NCBI RefSeq assembly: GCF_900111125.1
Contig: NZ_FOGE01000019.1
Location: 1 to 64,000 of the forward strand
Direction of reading: 5' to 3'
DNA from: Sphingobium sp. YR768
Lineage (GTDB): Bacteria; Pseudomonadota; Alphaproteobacteria; Sphingomonadales; Sphingomonadaceae
DNA length: 64,000 bases
Part shown: positions 52,857 through 61,679 of the stretch, one piece after another
How the letters are laid out: each line of letters begins with the position of its first letter
Numbering within the stretch: the first letter of the stretch is position 1
The notes under the pieces: model-generated
The model's database searches: none
Told to the model about the DNA's origin: nothing
Seen by the model: only the letters and a program-made list of their open reading frames with translations
Program-made: the position numbers and the translations under genes

Positions 52857-55355
52857 ATGAATAGCATAAAACGTCTTCGTCCATCATTCATTGGCGGATG
52901 CTCTATCATCGCAGTCGTTATTTCCGCAAACTCTATCTCCGCTTCCGCGCAGCAAGCGACGCCTGCCGAACAGGCCGATTCGTCCAATGGTGGCAGCGGC
53001 GAAATCGTCGTCACCGCACGCAAGCGCGCCGAGGACATCCTCAAGACCCCGGTTTCCGTCAGCGCCTTCACCAGCGAAGAGATTCAGGCCAAGGGCATTC
53101 AGTCGGTTTCCGACATGTCCAACTTCACGCCCAGCCTCAAGATCGTGGGAAGCGCGTCGGGTCGCAACGACCGCTCGTTCCAACAGGTCATCGTGCGTGG
53201 CTTCACCCCGTCCAGCGCCGCCGCCCAGACGACGTCGATGTTCATCGACGGTGTCCCGGTTTCGACCGCGACGGGCATTCAGACGATCACCGATCCTGAA
53301 CGTATCGAAGTGCTAAAAGGCCCGCAGAGCGCCTATTTCGGCCGCCAGACCTTTGCCGGTGCGGTCAATGTCGTGACAAAGGCGCCGCCGTCCAGCTTCG
53401 AAGGCACCGCATCCGGGATGCTGGGCACGCGCGACAATCATGACGTCCAGTTGGGTGTCGGCGGGCCGATCTTCGACGGACTGCTGGGCTTCCGCGCAAC
53501 CGTGCAGGAAAACGCAAAGCAAGGCTCCTGGAAGAACCAGGGCGTTCGCGGCCAGACCTTGGGCGATCAGCGCACTCGCGCCGCGACTTTGGCCCTGCAC
53601 TTCACGCCTGCCAGCAATCTGACCGCCAAGGCGTTCGGTATGTATTCGCAGAATGATGACGGCCCAAACGCGACCGGTTTCCTGGCGGCTTATGCCGTTC
53701 AGCACCCAACCACGGGCGCTATAGTGGTGCCGGACTCGTCCAACTGCTCATTTGGCGCGAACCGCTATTTCTGCGGCACATTGCCGGGCCTGCCTTCGAC
53801 ATCCCCGTCGATGAACACGGTTGACGACGCTTTCATCAAAAACTTCCTCGCCAATCCCAAAGGTCGCCTGATCGATCCCAAGGACGGGGTGCAGGGCTAT
53901 GGCCTCAAGAGCCGCTTCTATCACCTCCATCTGGCGGTCGACTGGGAAGCTACCGACGCGCTGACGCTGTCGTCGCTGACCGGATACAATAATGAGCGCC
54001 GCAGCCAGTTGTCGGACCTCGACCTTTATTACGACACCAGCATTCCCAACCAGTCGACCGGTCTGGGTATCGGCGCCGGTGCGCCCAGCTATTTCAACTA
54101 TCCTTATCTGGTCGAAGCCGTCAGCCGGGACTTTTCGCAGGAACTGCGTGCCAGCTATGACGATAATGGTCCCTTCACCGCCACCTTGGGCGCCAGCTAT
54201 CTCAACGCCTTCTTCCAGGGCGGCGGCGGCGGCAACAATGGCGGTCTGGGCGTCAGCCAGTTCAGTGTCGTCAGCGGTGCCACACGCAACAAGACCTACG
54301 GCATCTTCTTTGGTCTGGGCTATAAGATCACGCCCGGCCTTAGCATCAATTTCGATGGTCGTTATCAGGTCGACCACATTATCGCCTATGCCCGTCCCGA
54401 CGGCCAGACGTTGACTAGCAGCGCCTTTGCGCCTGCCGGCTTCTACCCCGGCGGATCGGTGCTGGTCGAGGAAAAGTATCGAAATTTCATGCCGCGCGTG
54501 ATCGTCAATTATGACATCAATCCCGAAACGATGGTCTACGCCTCCTACTCCAAGGGCATCAACCCGGCCGCATTCAACACCGTCTTCCTCAGCAACCTGA
54601 GCGCACCTGCGCAGGCGCTTGCTGCGGCCGCCGGTCTGAAGATCGCAGCCCGCCCTGAAAAGCTGGACAATTACGAAATCGGCTTGAAGGGGCGCGCGTT
54701 CGGCAATGTCGTGCGCTACAGCTTCGCGGCCTATTACGGCATCTGGAAAGACCAGCTGAACGCGATCACCACCACGCTGACCGATCCGGCCACAGGCGCC
54801 TTCTATTCGATCCAGGCAACCGACAATACCGGCCGCGTCCGTATGACTGGCATCGAAGGCGACATCACCGCAGCGGTGAGTTCGCGCCTGACATTGGGGT
54901 TGAACGGTTCGATCAACGACAGCAGCATTCGTTCGCTTAGCGCGCCGACCGTCACGCGGCTGACCGGGGTCAGCGATTTCCGTGGCAAGGAAAATCCGCT
55001 GACATCGAAATATGCGGCATCCGCGTCGGCGCAATATACGGTGCCGATCGAGGCGAGCGATCTGGAAGCATTCGGCCGCATCGACTTCGCCTATAAGTCG
55101 GGCGTCTATACCAACGCCGCCAACACCACCAAGACGCCGGACCTGACACAGGTCAACCTGCGTGCTGGCATTGGCAACGGTACGGTCTCGATCGAAGCTT
55201 TTGTGAACAATGTGTTCAATAACAAGGCTTATCCCAGCGCGATCGACTTCAGCCTCTTCACTAATACCGGTAATCGCCTGGCCAATAACGCTGGCGTTGC
55301 CGTCGCCCTGCGCGAATTGCGCACGGCAGGCGTCCGGGTGAAGTATAACTTCTGA
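52857..55355 (+). CDS. TonB-dependent receptor
   Basis: An 832-residue receptor with a signal peptide (cleavage near SASAQQA). Plug motifs: GEIVVTARKRAEDILKTPVSVSAFTSEEIQAKGIQSVSDMSNFTPSLKIVG, SFQQVIVRGFTPSS and DPERIEVLKGPQSAYFGRQTFAGAVNVVTKAPP; the barrel ends RTAGVRVKYNF. It is related to the receptor at 33.2 kb in plug style but not adjacent to a reductase. Upstream 205 bases hold no gene. It is the outer-membrane entry for the island substrate, by position. Confidence 0.9.
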   Translation: MNSIKRLRPSFIGGCSIIAVVISANSISASAQQATPAEQADSSNGGSGEIVVTARKRAEDILKTPVSVSAFTSEEIQAKGIQSVSDMSNFTPSLKIVGSASGRNDRSFQQVIVRGFTPSSAAAQTTSMFIDGVPVSTATGIQTITDPERIEVLKGPQSAYFGRQTFAGAVNVVTKAPPSSFEGTASGMLGTRDNHDVQLGVGGPIFDGLLGFRATVQENAKQGSWKNQGVRGQTLGDQRTRAATLALHFTPASNLTAKAFGMYSQNDDGPNATGFLAAYAVQHPTTGAIVVPDSSNCSFGANRYFCGTLPGLPSTSPSMNTVDDAFIKNFLANPKGRLIDPKDGVQGYGLKSRFYHLHLAVDWEATDALTLSSLTGYNNERRSQLSDLDLYYDTSIPNQSTGLGIGAGAPSYFNYPYLVEAVSRDFSQELRASYDDNGPFTATLGASYLNAFFQGGGGGNNGGLGVSQFSVVSGATRNKTYGIFFGLGYKITPGLSINFDGRYQVDHIIAYARPDGQTLTSSAFAPAGFYPGGSVLVEEKYRNFMPRVIVNYDINPETMVYASYSKGINPAAFNTVFLSNLSAPAQALAAAAGLKIAARPEKLDNYEIGLKGRAFGNVVRYSFAAYYGIWKDQLNAITTTLTDPATGAFYSIQATDNTGRVRMTGIEGDITAAVSSRLTLGLNGSINDSSIRSLSAPTVTRLTGVSDFRGKENPLTSKYAASASAQYTVPIEASDLEAFGRIDFAYKSGVYTNAANTTKTPDLTQVNLRAGIGNGTVSIEAFVNNVFNNKAYPSAIDFSLFTNTGNRLANNAGVAVALRELRTAGVRVKYNF

Positions 55356-55365
55356 TGAGCATAAG

Positions 55366-55400
55366 AGGGGAGGGCTGCCTGCGGCGCCCTCCCCTAAATT
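55366..55400 (+). terminator. Intrinsic terminator after the TonB receptor
   Basis: AGGGGAGGGC (55366-55375), 10-base loop, GCCCTCCCCT (55386-55395), then AAATTTTTC. A 10-bp perfect stem with a T-run. Confidence 0.85.
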
Positions 55401-55494
55401 TTTCAGCGCCATGACAGGATGGCCAAAAACGGCAGCGTCAGTCCGCACGCCACATCGGCAGGCTGGTCCTGAACACTCATATGGGAAACGGGCC

Positions 55495-56667
55495 ATGCTG
55501 CTCAATCGCGACCGCGCCGACAGTCTTATGGACGCTCAAGGCGTGGATGCCATCATAGCCTCCACCCCCGTGAACACATTTTACCTCAGCAGCTGGGCCA
55601 CCGACGCGAGCTGGGGATTTGGCGATCTGGCGCTGGCGATTTTGCCGCGCGATCATAGCCTGGACGCCGCTGTCCTGACGGTAGAAGTCGATATGGGCCA
55701 GCCGCAACAAGGCCAGGGCACATGGATGATCGTGCGCGGCTATGCCCGCAAACCGGGCCTTGGCGCGGGCGGTGTGCAGGGCGTGATGACCGCCGAGGGA
55801 TTGCCGCAAAATCATCAGGAGGCCATCGCCGCCCATTTGCGGGAACTCAGGCTCGACAAAGGCCGGATAGCCTTTGAAGATCGCGGGCTTGGCCTGGACG
55901 TGAACGCCCTGCTGGGCAGCTCGCTGGAGGTTGTCGCCGCGCGCGACCTGCTGCGCGACATCCGCATGGTAAAGACCCCTGCCGAAATGGCGCACATGCG
56001 CGCTGCCGCGCGGAAGACCGAACTGGCGCTTCAGATTTCCGCCGAAGCCGTCGCTGCGGGCGCGAGTTGTGCGGAGGCCGAACGGGTCTTCTGGTCCGCC
56101 GCCGCACTGGCGGGCGGCCGCCCGGTCTTCCTGCTCATCACGCCCTACCGCCCCGGCTTTGGCCGTCTGCCCAAAAATGCGACGCTGGAACAGGGCGACA
56201 CCGTTACGTTCGATGCGACCACCGAGTTTAATCATTATACCAGCGACATCGGCCGCACAGCCATCATCGGCGAACCGTCGGCCGAACAGTTGCGACACTA
56301 CAACGCCACCCGGCTGGGCTGGCGCGAAGCCCTGCCCCATTTCAAGGCGGGCAAGCGATCGACCGAGATCGAAAAGATCGTCGTGTCCTGCATCCAGGCC
56401 AATGGCAATCCCGATTTCCGCGCCTGCGGATTGCATTCGGTGGGCCTTGAGCATACCGACCACCCCCATCCGGGCGGCGGTATGCACAGCTTCGATCTTG
56501 TCGATGGCATGGTGTTGAGCTGCGACTTGCCCTGGATCGGCCCGGACATCGGCAAGTTCCATTTCGAGGATATCATCCATCTGGATGAAGACCGCCTCGA
56601 AATCCTGAACGATGCCGATGGCCGACTGCTTGCCTGCATCGACGGAAGGGCCGTGCGCGTTGACTGA
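55495..56667 (+). CDS. M24-family creatinase/prolidase-like protein 1
   Basis: A 390-residue pita-bread fold protein. The N-terminal creatinase domain begins RDRADSLMDAQGVDAIIASTPVNTFYLSSW. In the C-terminal domain the ligands Asp-x10-Asp are in FDATTEFNHYTSDIGRT, His in GLHSVGLEHTDHPHPGGGMH and the last Glu in FEDIIHL. The fourth ligand, normally Glu in the ..EPG.. strand, is Asp in VLSCDLPWIG. This is seen again in the paralogue at 61.7 kb. It may be a creatinase-type C-N hydrolase or a non-canonical metallopeptidase. The start at 55495 is by alignment; no strong ribosome binding site. It overlaps the MFS gene. Confidence 0.82.
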   Translation: MLLNRDRADSLMDAQGVDAIIASTPVNTFYLSSWATDASWGFGDLALAILPRDHSLDAAVLTVEVDMGQPQQGQGTWMIVRGYARKPGLGAGGVQGVMTAEGLPQNHQEAIAAHLRELRLDKGRIAFEDRGLGLDVNALLGSSLEVVAARDLLRDIRMVKTPAEMAHMRAAARKTELALQISAEAVAAGASCAEAERVFWSAAALAGGRPVFLLITPYRPGFGRLPKNATLEQGDTVTFDATTEFNHYTSDIGRTAIIGEPSAEQLRHYNATRLGWREALPHFKAGKRSTEIEKIVVSCIQANGNPDFRACGLHSVGLEHTDHPHPGGGMHSFDLVDGMVLSCDLPWIGPDIGKFHFEDIIHLDEDRLEILNDADGRLLACIDGRAVRVD

Positions 56668-57988
56668 ACCATCCCCCTATCCACCGCTATCGCGCAGCTG
56701 GTGGCCGATGCTGCTGCTGTTCCTGGCCGCCAACCTCTACAGCATCGACAAGGCGATCGTCGGCGTGCTGGCCGAACCGATCAAGGCCGACCTGGGCATT
56801 ACCGACATTCAGATGGGCCTGTTGCTGGGCCTTGCCTATTCGCTGCTGAGTGGCGTGTGCGGCTTGTGGCTCGGCACGCTGGTCGATCGCCATATTCGCC
56901 GGACGGTCCTGGGTTGCGCGATCATCATATGGAGCCTGTCGACCGTCGCGGGCGGCCTTGCGCCCAATTTCGAAAGCTTCTTCATCTTCCGCGCCCTTGT
57001 GGGTCTGGGGGAAGCCGCCGTCGCTCCGGCCGCGCTTTCCCTGATCGCGGACATGTTTCCACCAGAAAGACGCGGACGTGCGCTCAGCACCTACCTGATC
57101 GGCGCCAGCATGGGCACCGCGCTATCCTCGATCATTCCCGGCTGGATAGTGGGCGCCAATCTGCACCTTTCCATTCCGGGGTATGGCCTCGTCATACCCT
57201 GGCGCAGCGCCTTCATCCTATGCGGTGCGATCGGGCCGATTGTCGGCCTGCTCTTCTTTTCGGTCAAGGAACCGGCGCGGCGCGGCATTCGTGCCGATGC
57301 GATGCGCGGGCCGACTGCCGTCGATAAGCTGGCCTATCTGTGGCGGCAACGTGCCGTCGTCGTGCCGCTATTTCTGGGCTTTTGCCTCTATTATGTTGCG
57401 TTCGTCGGGGTCGCAGCGTGGACCGCGCCGCTTTTGATGCGCAGTTTCGACGCGCAACTGCCCGACTTCGCAAACATGCTGGGCGTCATTCTGCTGATCG
57501 CGGGCGTATCGGGCTATATGCTGGGCGGCCTCAGCGCAGATTCTGCCATCGGCAGCCGTCGTGGTGGCCGATTGATCATCATGACGATCCTGCCCGTCAT
57601 CGCCCTGCCCTGCGCCTTTTCCGGCTTCGCACCTTCTCTGCTCCTTGCCATCCTGTTGCTCGCCAGCATCAGCCTGGCTACGCCGATGCTGAACGTCGCG
57701 ATGAACGCCACGGTGCAGGAAATCGTCCCCAACGACATGCGTGGATTTTCATACGCGTTCCTCAGCGTGGTCAGCGCCCTTCCGGCAGGCACCGGCGGTC
57801 CCTTGCTCCTCGCCTGGGTGACCCAGTCGGTGCTGGGCGATCCCGCGCGCATCGCAACCTCTTTCGTCATCGTCGTAATCCCCAGCCTGCTTGGCTCGGC
57901 CATCGCCTTCCTGCTGGCGCGCCGCGCCTATCTCCGCGTCGGATCGGACGGGGAATTGGGCAACGTCATCGCCGCCAGCCGAAACTGA
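56660..57988 (+). CDS. MFS transporter, spinster-like
   Basis: A 442-residue carrier from a TTG at 56660 (GGAAGGG nine bases upstream, overlapping the M24 stop by eight bases). Motifs: LFLAANLYSIDKAIVGVLAEPIKADLGITDIQMGLLLGLAYSLLSGVCGLWLGTLVD, DMFPPERRGRALSTYLIGASMG, NATVQEIVPNDMRGFSYAFLSVVSALPAGTGGPLLLAW. It is a second relative of the carrier at 51.3 kb and is part of the tight M24-MFS-LLM-DUF3089 operon. Substrate unknown. Confidence 0.83.
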   Translation: MTEPSPYPPLSRSWWPMLLLFLAANLYSIDKAIVGVLAEPIKADLGITDIQMGLLLGLAYSLLSGVCGLWLGTLVDRHIRRTVLGCAIIIWSLSTVAGGLAPNFESFFIFRALVGLGEAAVAPAALSLIADMFPPERRGRALSTYLIGASMGTALSSIIPGWIVGANLHLSIPGYGLVIPWRSAFILCGAIGPIVGLLFFSVKEPARRGIRADAMRGPTAVDKLAYLWRQRAVVVPLFLGFCLYYVAFVGVAAWTAPLLMRSFDAQLPDFANMLGVILLIAGVSGYMLGGLSADSAIGSRRGGRLIIMTILPVIALPCAFSGFAPSLLLAILLLASISLATPMLNVAMNATVQEIVPNDMRGFSYAFLSVVSALPAGTGGPLLLAWVTQSVLGDPARIATSFVIVVIPSLLGSAIAFLLARRAYLRVGSDGELGNVIAASRN

Positions 57989-58007
57989 ACACTCCCAGGA
58001 GCATCCC

Positions 58008-59378
58008 ATGAGCCTTCCCGATCGTCGCATGATCCTCGCCACCTTCATCCACAATAGCGGCGCGCATCCGGGCGGCTGGCGCTATCCGGGTGCAGCGTCG
58101 GTCGATCAGCATGATTTTCAGCATTATGCCCGGATCGCGCAGACCGCGGAGCGCGGCAAGATGCACGTCTATTTCTCCGGCGATTCGCAGGGCTATCCGC
58201 ATATTTCGGGGAAGGACGCCTTTTCTGCGACTGACTATGCCGGCAAGCTGGAACCCACGACGCTGCTCGCCGCTCTGGCCACCGTCACCCGGCATATCGG
58301 CCTGGTCGCTACCGCATCGACCACCTATAACGAACCCTATGCGATCGCTCGGCGCTTTGCGTCGATCGACCATATTTCGGGCGGTCGCGCGGGCTGGAAC
58401 GTCGTCACATCCGCCAGCGACAGCGAAGCGCGCAATTTCGGCCGCGACCTCAACATGGATCATGACGCGCGCTATGCCCGCGCCGAAGAATTTGTCGATG
58501 TCGTCCGCAACCTGTGGGACAGCTGGGAAGATGGCGCGGTCATCCGCGATCAGGCATCGGCGCGCTATTTCGACCCGGCGCGCGTTCATCAACTCGACCA
58601 TCAGGGCCAGCATTTCAAGGTCGCCGGGCCGCTCAACATCGGCCGTCCGCCGCAGGGACACCCGATCATCGTGCAGGCCGGCGGATCGGGACCGGGGCGC
58701 GATCTGGCCGCGCGTACGGCGGACATGATCTTCACCGCCGCCAACTCGCTCGACGCCGCCAAGACTTTCTATACCGACATGAAGCAGCGGGCGGCGGATT
58801 TTGGCCGCGATCCCGCAAAGCTGCTGGTCATCCCATCGGTCCAGCTCATGGTCCGCGCAACCGAAGCCGAAGCCAAGCGCGCCGACGCGGAACTGCTGGA
58901 TTTGGTGCCCGAAGCACTGGCGCTGCGCACGCTTCAGCTTCAGTTGGGGACCGACCTGTCCACCTGCTCGCCCAATGACAGGCTGCCCGACATTGCACTC
59001 ACCAATGGCGGCCAGTGGGTACAGCAGCAAATCATCAAAATGGCCCGCGACGAGGATCTGACCATCGGCCAGCTTGCCCGCCGCGTGGTCGTGTCGCGCG
59101 CCAGCTTCTCGCGATCGGGTACGCCCGAACAGATTGCCGACCTGCTGGAAAACTGGTTTCGTGAAGGGGGCGCGGACGGCTTCTCGCTCTCACCCAACTA
59201 CCTGCCGGGCGGCCTTGAGGATTTCGTGGATCAGGTCATCCCGATCCTGCAAAAGCGTGGCCTGTTCCGCACAGACTATGAAGGGGCGACCCTGCGCGAG
59301 AATCTGGGCCTGGAAAAGCCTGCAAATGCCTTCGTCGCTGACCCGACGCTGGGCCGCGAACCGACCATCTGGGCGTGA
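58008..59378 (+). CDS. LLM-class flavin-dependent monooxygenase (NtaA/SnaA/DszA family) 2
   Basis: A 456-residue paralogue of the protein at 49.8-51.1 kb: HNSGAHPGGWRYPGAASVD, HIGLVATASTTYNEPYAIARRFASIDHISGGRAGWNVVTSA, NFGRDLNMDHDARYARAEEFVDVVRNLWDSW, GHPIIVQAGGSGPGRDLAARTADMIF and GGADGFSLSPNYLPGG. CAGGAGC precedes the ATG. It has the full FMN-binding barrel. The carrier gene upstream and the DUF3089 gene downstream (4-base overlap) suggest it attacks the imported compound. It may share the flavin reductase at 42.4 kb. Confidence 0.92.
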   Translation: MSLPDRRMILATFIHNSGAHPGGWRYPGAASVDQHDFQHYARIAQTAERGKMHVYFSGDSQGYPHISGKDAFSATDYAGKLEPTTLLAALATVTRHIGLVATASTTYNEPYAIARRFASIDHISGGRAGWNVVTSASDSEARNFGRDLNMDHDARYARAEEFVDVVRNLWDSWEDGAVIRDQASARYFDPARVHQLDHQGQHFKVAGPLNIGRPPQGHPIIVQAGGSGPGRDLAARTADMIFTAANSLDAAKTFYTDMKQRAADFGRDPAKLLVIPSVQLMVRATEAEAKRADAELLDLVPEALALRTLQLQLGTDLSTCSPNDRLPDIALTNGGQWVQQQIIKMARDEDLTIGQLARRVVVSRASFSRSGTPEQIADLLENWFREGGADGFSLSPNYLPGGLEDFVDQVIPILQKRGLFRTDYEGATLRENLGLEKPANAFVADPTLGREPTIWA

Positions 59379-60421
59379 CGGTGCGGGGAGCAGGCGTAGC
59401 GCTGGCCATGCTGCTGGCGACCGGCACGATCGGTGCCGGCGCGCCGGCATCGACATCGCAGCATGTGGCGCCGCCGCCCCTCGACTATAGCCTGTCTGCC
59501 AGTTGGGCTAAACGACCGGCCGCACAGCCGATCCGGGGTAAGGATGTAGATGTCTTCTACATTCATCCCACCACGGACCGATCGGTCGACCGGTGGAATC
59601 AGGATGTGGCCGATGCGCAGGTCAACCGTTGGACCGACGAAAGCGTCGTAGCGCGGCAGGCGAGCGCATTCGACGCCTGTTGCCGCATCTTCGCGCCGCG
59701 CTACCGTCAATCGACGGCCGGCGCCTTTCCCGATCCGGTCATCCGCAAGGCCGCCTTCGCGCTGGCCTATGGCGACGTGCTGGGCGCCTTTGACGAATAT
59801 ATGGCGCATGACAATGGCGGGCGGCCATTCATGCTGGTCGGCCATAGTCAGGGCGCGGTCCATGCCGCGCGGCTGATCGAGGAAAGGATCGACGGCACAG
59901 TGCTGGCGGGCCGGATGGTCGCGGCCTATGTCGTGGGTATCGGCCTGTCACAGGGCGATTTCGGGCGCACTTACAAGACGGTTCGTTCGTGCGAGACACC
60001 TGCGCAAACGGGCTGTGTCGTCGGATGGAACAGCATATTGCCCGGCATGGCGGACAAGGGCAAATTTGCCGCCCTGCTGGAAACCGCCTTCACCGATCGC
60101 TATGGCGATGCCCCCGGCAAGGCACTGCTGTGCGTCAATCCGTTGACTTTCGATCAGGCAAAGCCCGCTGCGCCTCGTCGCGCCAGCAGCGGAGCGGCTC
60201 CCGGAGATCCCGGTTTCGGACCGATGCAAAAGCTGCGCCCACATTCCGTCTCCGCGCGGTGCGAGAATGGCTTGCTCGTGGTGGATCCGGCACCCGACCT
60301 GAACCTTAAGCCTCTGCCCAATGGCAGCCTGCATTATCATGACATCGGGCTGTTCTGGGCCGATATCCAGCGTAACGCGGTGCAGCGCAGCAAGGCGTTC
60401 CGCAAAACACATCCGCGCTAA
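59375..60421 (+). CDS. DUF3089 alpha/beta hydrolase, exported
   Basis: A 348-residue protein from a GTG overlapping the monooxygenase stop. It has a leader (GVALAMLLATGTIGAGAPA) and, at about residues 60-190, the DUF3089 block: DVDVFYIHPTTDRSVDRWNQDV, AFDACCRIFAPRYRQ and the nucleophile elbow GRPFMLVGHSQGAVHAARLIEERID. DUF3089 proteins are lipase/esterase-like. The substrate is unknown; a periplasmic ester or lactone hydrolase for the pathway is possible. A terminator follows. Confidence 0.85.
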   Translation: MTVRGAGVALAMLLATGTIGAGAPASTSQHVAPPPLDYSLSASWAKRPAAQPIRGKDVDVFYIHPTTDRSVDRWNQDVADAQVNRWTDESVVARQASAFDACCRIFAPRYRQSTAGAFPDPVIRKAAFALAYGDVLGAFDEYMAHDNGGRPFMLVGHSQGAVHAARLIEERIDGTVLAGRMVAAYVVGIGLSQGDFGRTYKTVRSCETPAQTGCVVGWNSILPGMADKGKFAALLETAFTDRYGDAPGKALLCVNPLTFDQAKPAAPRRASSGAAPGDPGFGPMQKLRPHSVSARCENGLLVVDPAPDLNLKPLPNGSLHYHDIGLFWADIQRNAVQRSKAFRKTHPR

Positions 60422-60429
60422 CTGCGACA

Positions 60430-60471
60430 CCCTCCCGCGCGATGATGCAGACGCATCATTGCGCGGGAGGG
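60430..60471 (+). terminator. Long bidirectional terminator hairpin
   Basis: CCCTCCCGCGC with ATGATGC (60430-60448) pairs with GCATCAT and GCGCGGGAGGG (60453-60471), a 19-bp stem including one G-T pair and a 4-base loop. It lies between convergent genes. No T-run is seen. Confidence 0.8.
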
Positions 60472-60477
60472 CAATAC

Positions 60478-61419
60478 TCATCCCTCGTTGACGAAGCGGC
60501 TCAGAATGTCAGCCGTCGCAAGGGGATTATCCTGCATCACAAAAGCGCCCGAATTGGGAACGAAGGCAATCTGCGATGTCTTGAGCGCTGCCTTGGCATC
60601 CGCGCTGAACTTCACATAGGCCTTGTCGAACTGGCCATAGAGCAGAAGCGTAGGCGCTTCGACGCGCTTGAGCGTCCCTTTGATCTCCGTGATCGCCACG
60701 CCCCGTTCGGACGGCTGGATCCAATGCCCGGCCGCCTTGCGACTGGCAATGCCGTCTTCATTGATCCGGTCGGGATTCACGATGCCGAAAATCTGCGTGA
60801 GCAGTTCCGGCTTGGTCGGCACGGGCAGGCCCTTTGCGTCGAACAGAGGTTTCTGCTTCACATCGACCGCCTCGTGTATCTCCGCGAGCGTCTTTTTGCC
60901 GCCCAGCGCGCAGGATACGAGCGCCAGACGCCGCACCCTCTCAGGCCAGAAAGCCGCGAGCGGCACCGACAGGCACCCGCCGAGCGACGTACCGATCAGG
61001 TCCACCTGCTCCAGTCCCAATTCGTCAAATGCGCCGACCAGCAACGCCGCCGTTTCGCCCAGCGACTGGATATAGGGTGCAGGACCGTTCCAGCGCGACC
61101 CGCCATGCCCCGGAAGGTCGAAAGCAATGACCCGTCGACCTTGCGCCAGCGCAGGCGCCACGAAACGCCAGTCCGACAGCCAGCCACCCAGCTTGTGCAG
61201 CAGCACGATCGGCGGCTTGCCGCCGCCATCCTGCGGCCCGAGCGTGGCATAGTTCAGCACGCCGCCCGCGCGCGGCAATTGCGCAACGCTGTTCCATGGT
61301 CCCTTGGGCGGCATGACGGCGGGTGCTGGCTGCGCAGCGCTGCCGCTCGAACCGGCAGCGACCATTGCGCCTGCGCCGCTCAACCCGATGCTCACGGCAA
61401 AATCACGACGACTGAACAT
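60478..61419 (-). CDS. Alpha/beta hydrolase, Tat-exported, catalytic His apparently absent
   Basis: A 313-residue protein with a Tat-like leader (SRRDFAVSIGLSGAGAMVAAGSSG). The fold is clear: PPIVLLHKLGGWLSDWRFVAPALAQGRRVIAFDLPGHGGS, nucleophile elbow in DLIGTSLGGCLSVPL and Asp in LLLYGQFDKAY. At the usual catalytic-His position (GHF) the sequence is NSGAFVMQDNP, so residue 292 is Ala. The enzyme may be inactive, use another His, or have a non-hydrolytic role. It diverges from the M24 gene at 61680. Confidence 0.85.
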   Translation of the reverse strand: MFSRRDFAVSIGLSGAGAMVAAGSSGSAAQPAPAVMPPKGPWNSVAQLPRAGGVLNYATLGPQDGGGKPPIVLLHKLGGWLSDWRFVAPALAQGRRVIAFDLPGHGGSRWNGPAPYIQSLGETAALLVGAFDELGLEQVDLIGTSLGGCLSVPLAAFWPERVRRLALVSCALGGKKTLAEIHEAVDVKQKPLFDAKGLPVPTKPELLTQIFGIVNPDRINEDGIASRKAAGHWIQPSERGVAITEIKGTLKRVEAPTLLLYGQFDKAYVKFSADAKAALKTSQIAFVPNSGAFVMQDNPLATADILSRFVNEG

Positions 61420-61679
61420 GGTCTATAAATTCCTTTTCGATCTCGTTACCGCATTTGGCACAGGCTGTGCGACGCGAACATATCGACGCGGATTGCGGAT
61501 AAGGGAAGATGCGCGGACGCCCGTCGCCCGGTAGGCCCCGATGGAATCTGGCCGCCAGTCGGACAGGATCGCGCAAGCCGGTCCTTGGCCGCATGGCGAA
61601 GAGTTTTATGGAGCGATAGCGCAGCCCCGTTCAAAGCTGGCACCCACCAAGCCGCTACAGACGCGCAAGGAGTATCGAC

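Noticed and set aside
53748..55505. 585-codon minus-strand open frame
   Set aside because: Complete overlap with the TonB receptor on the other strand; no domain.
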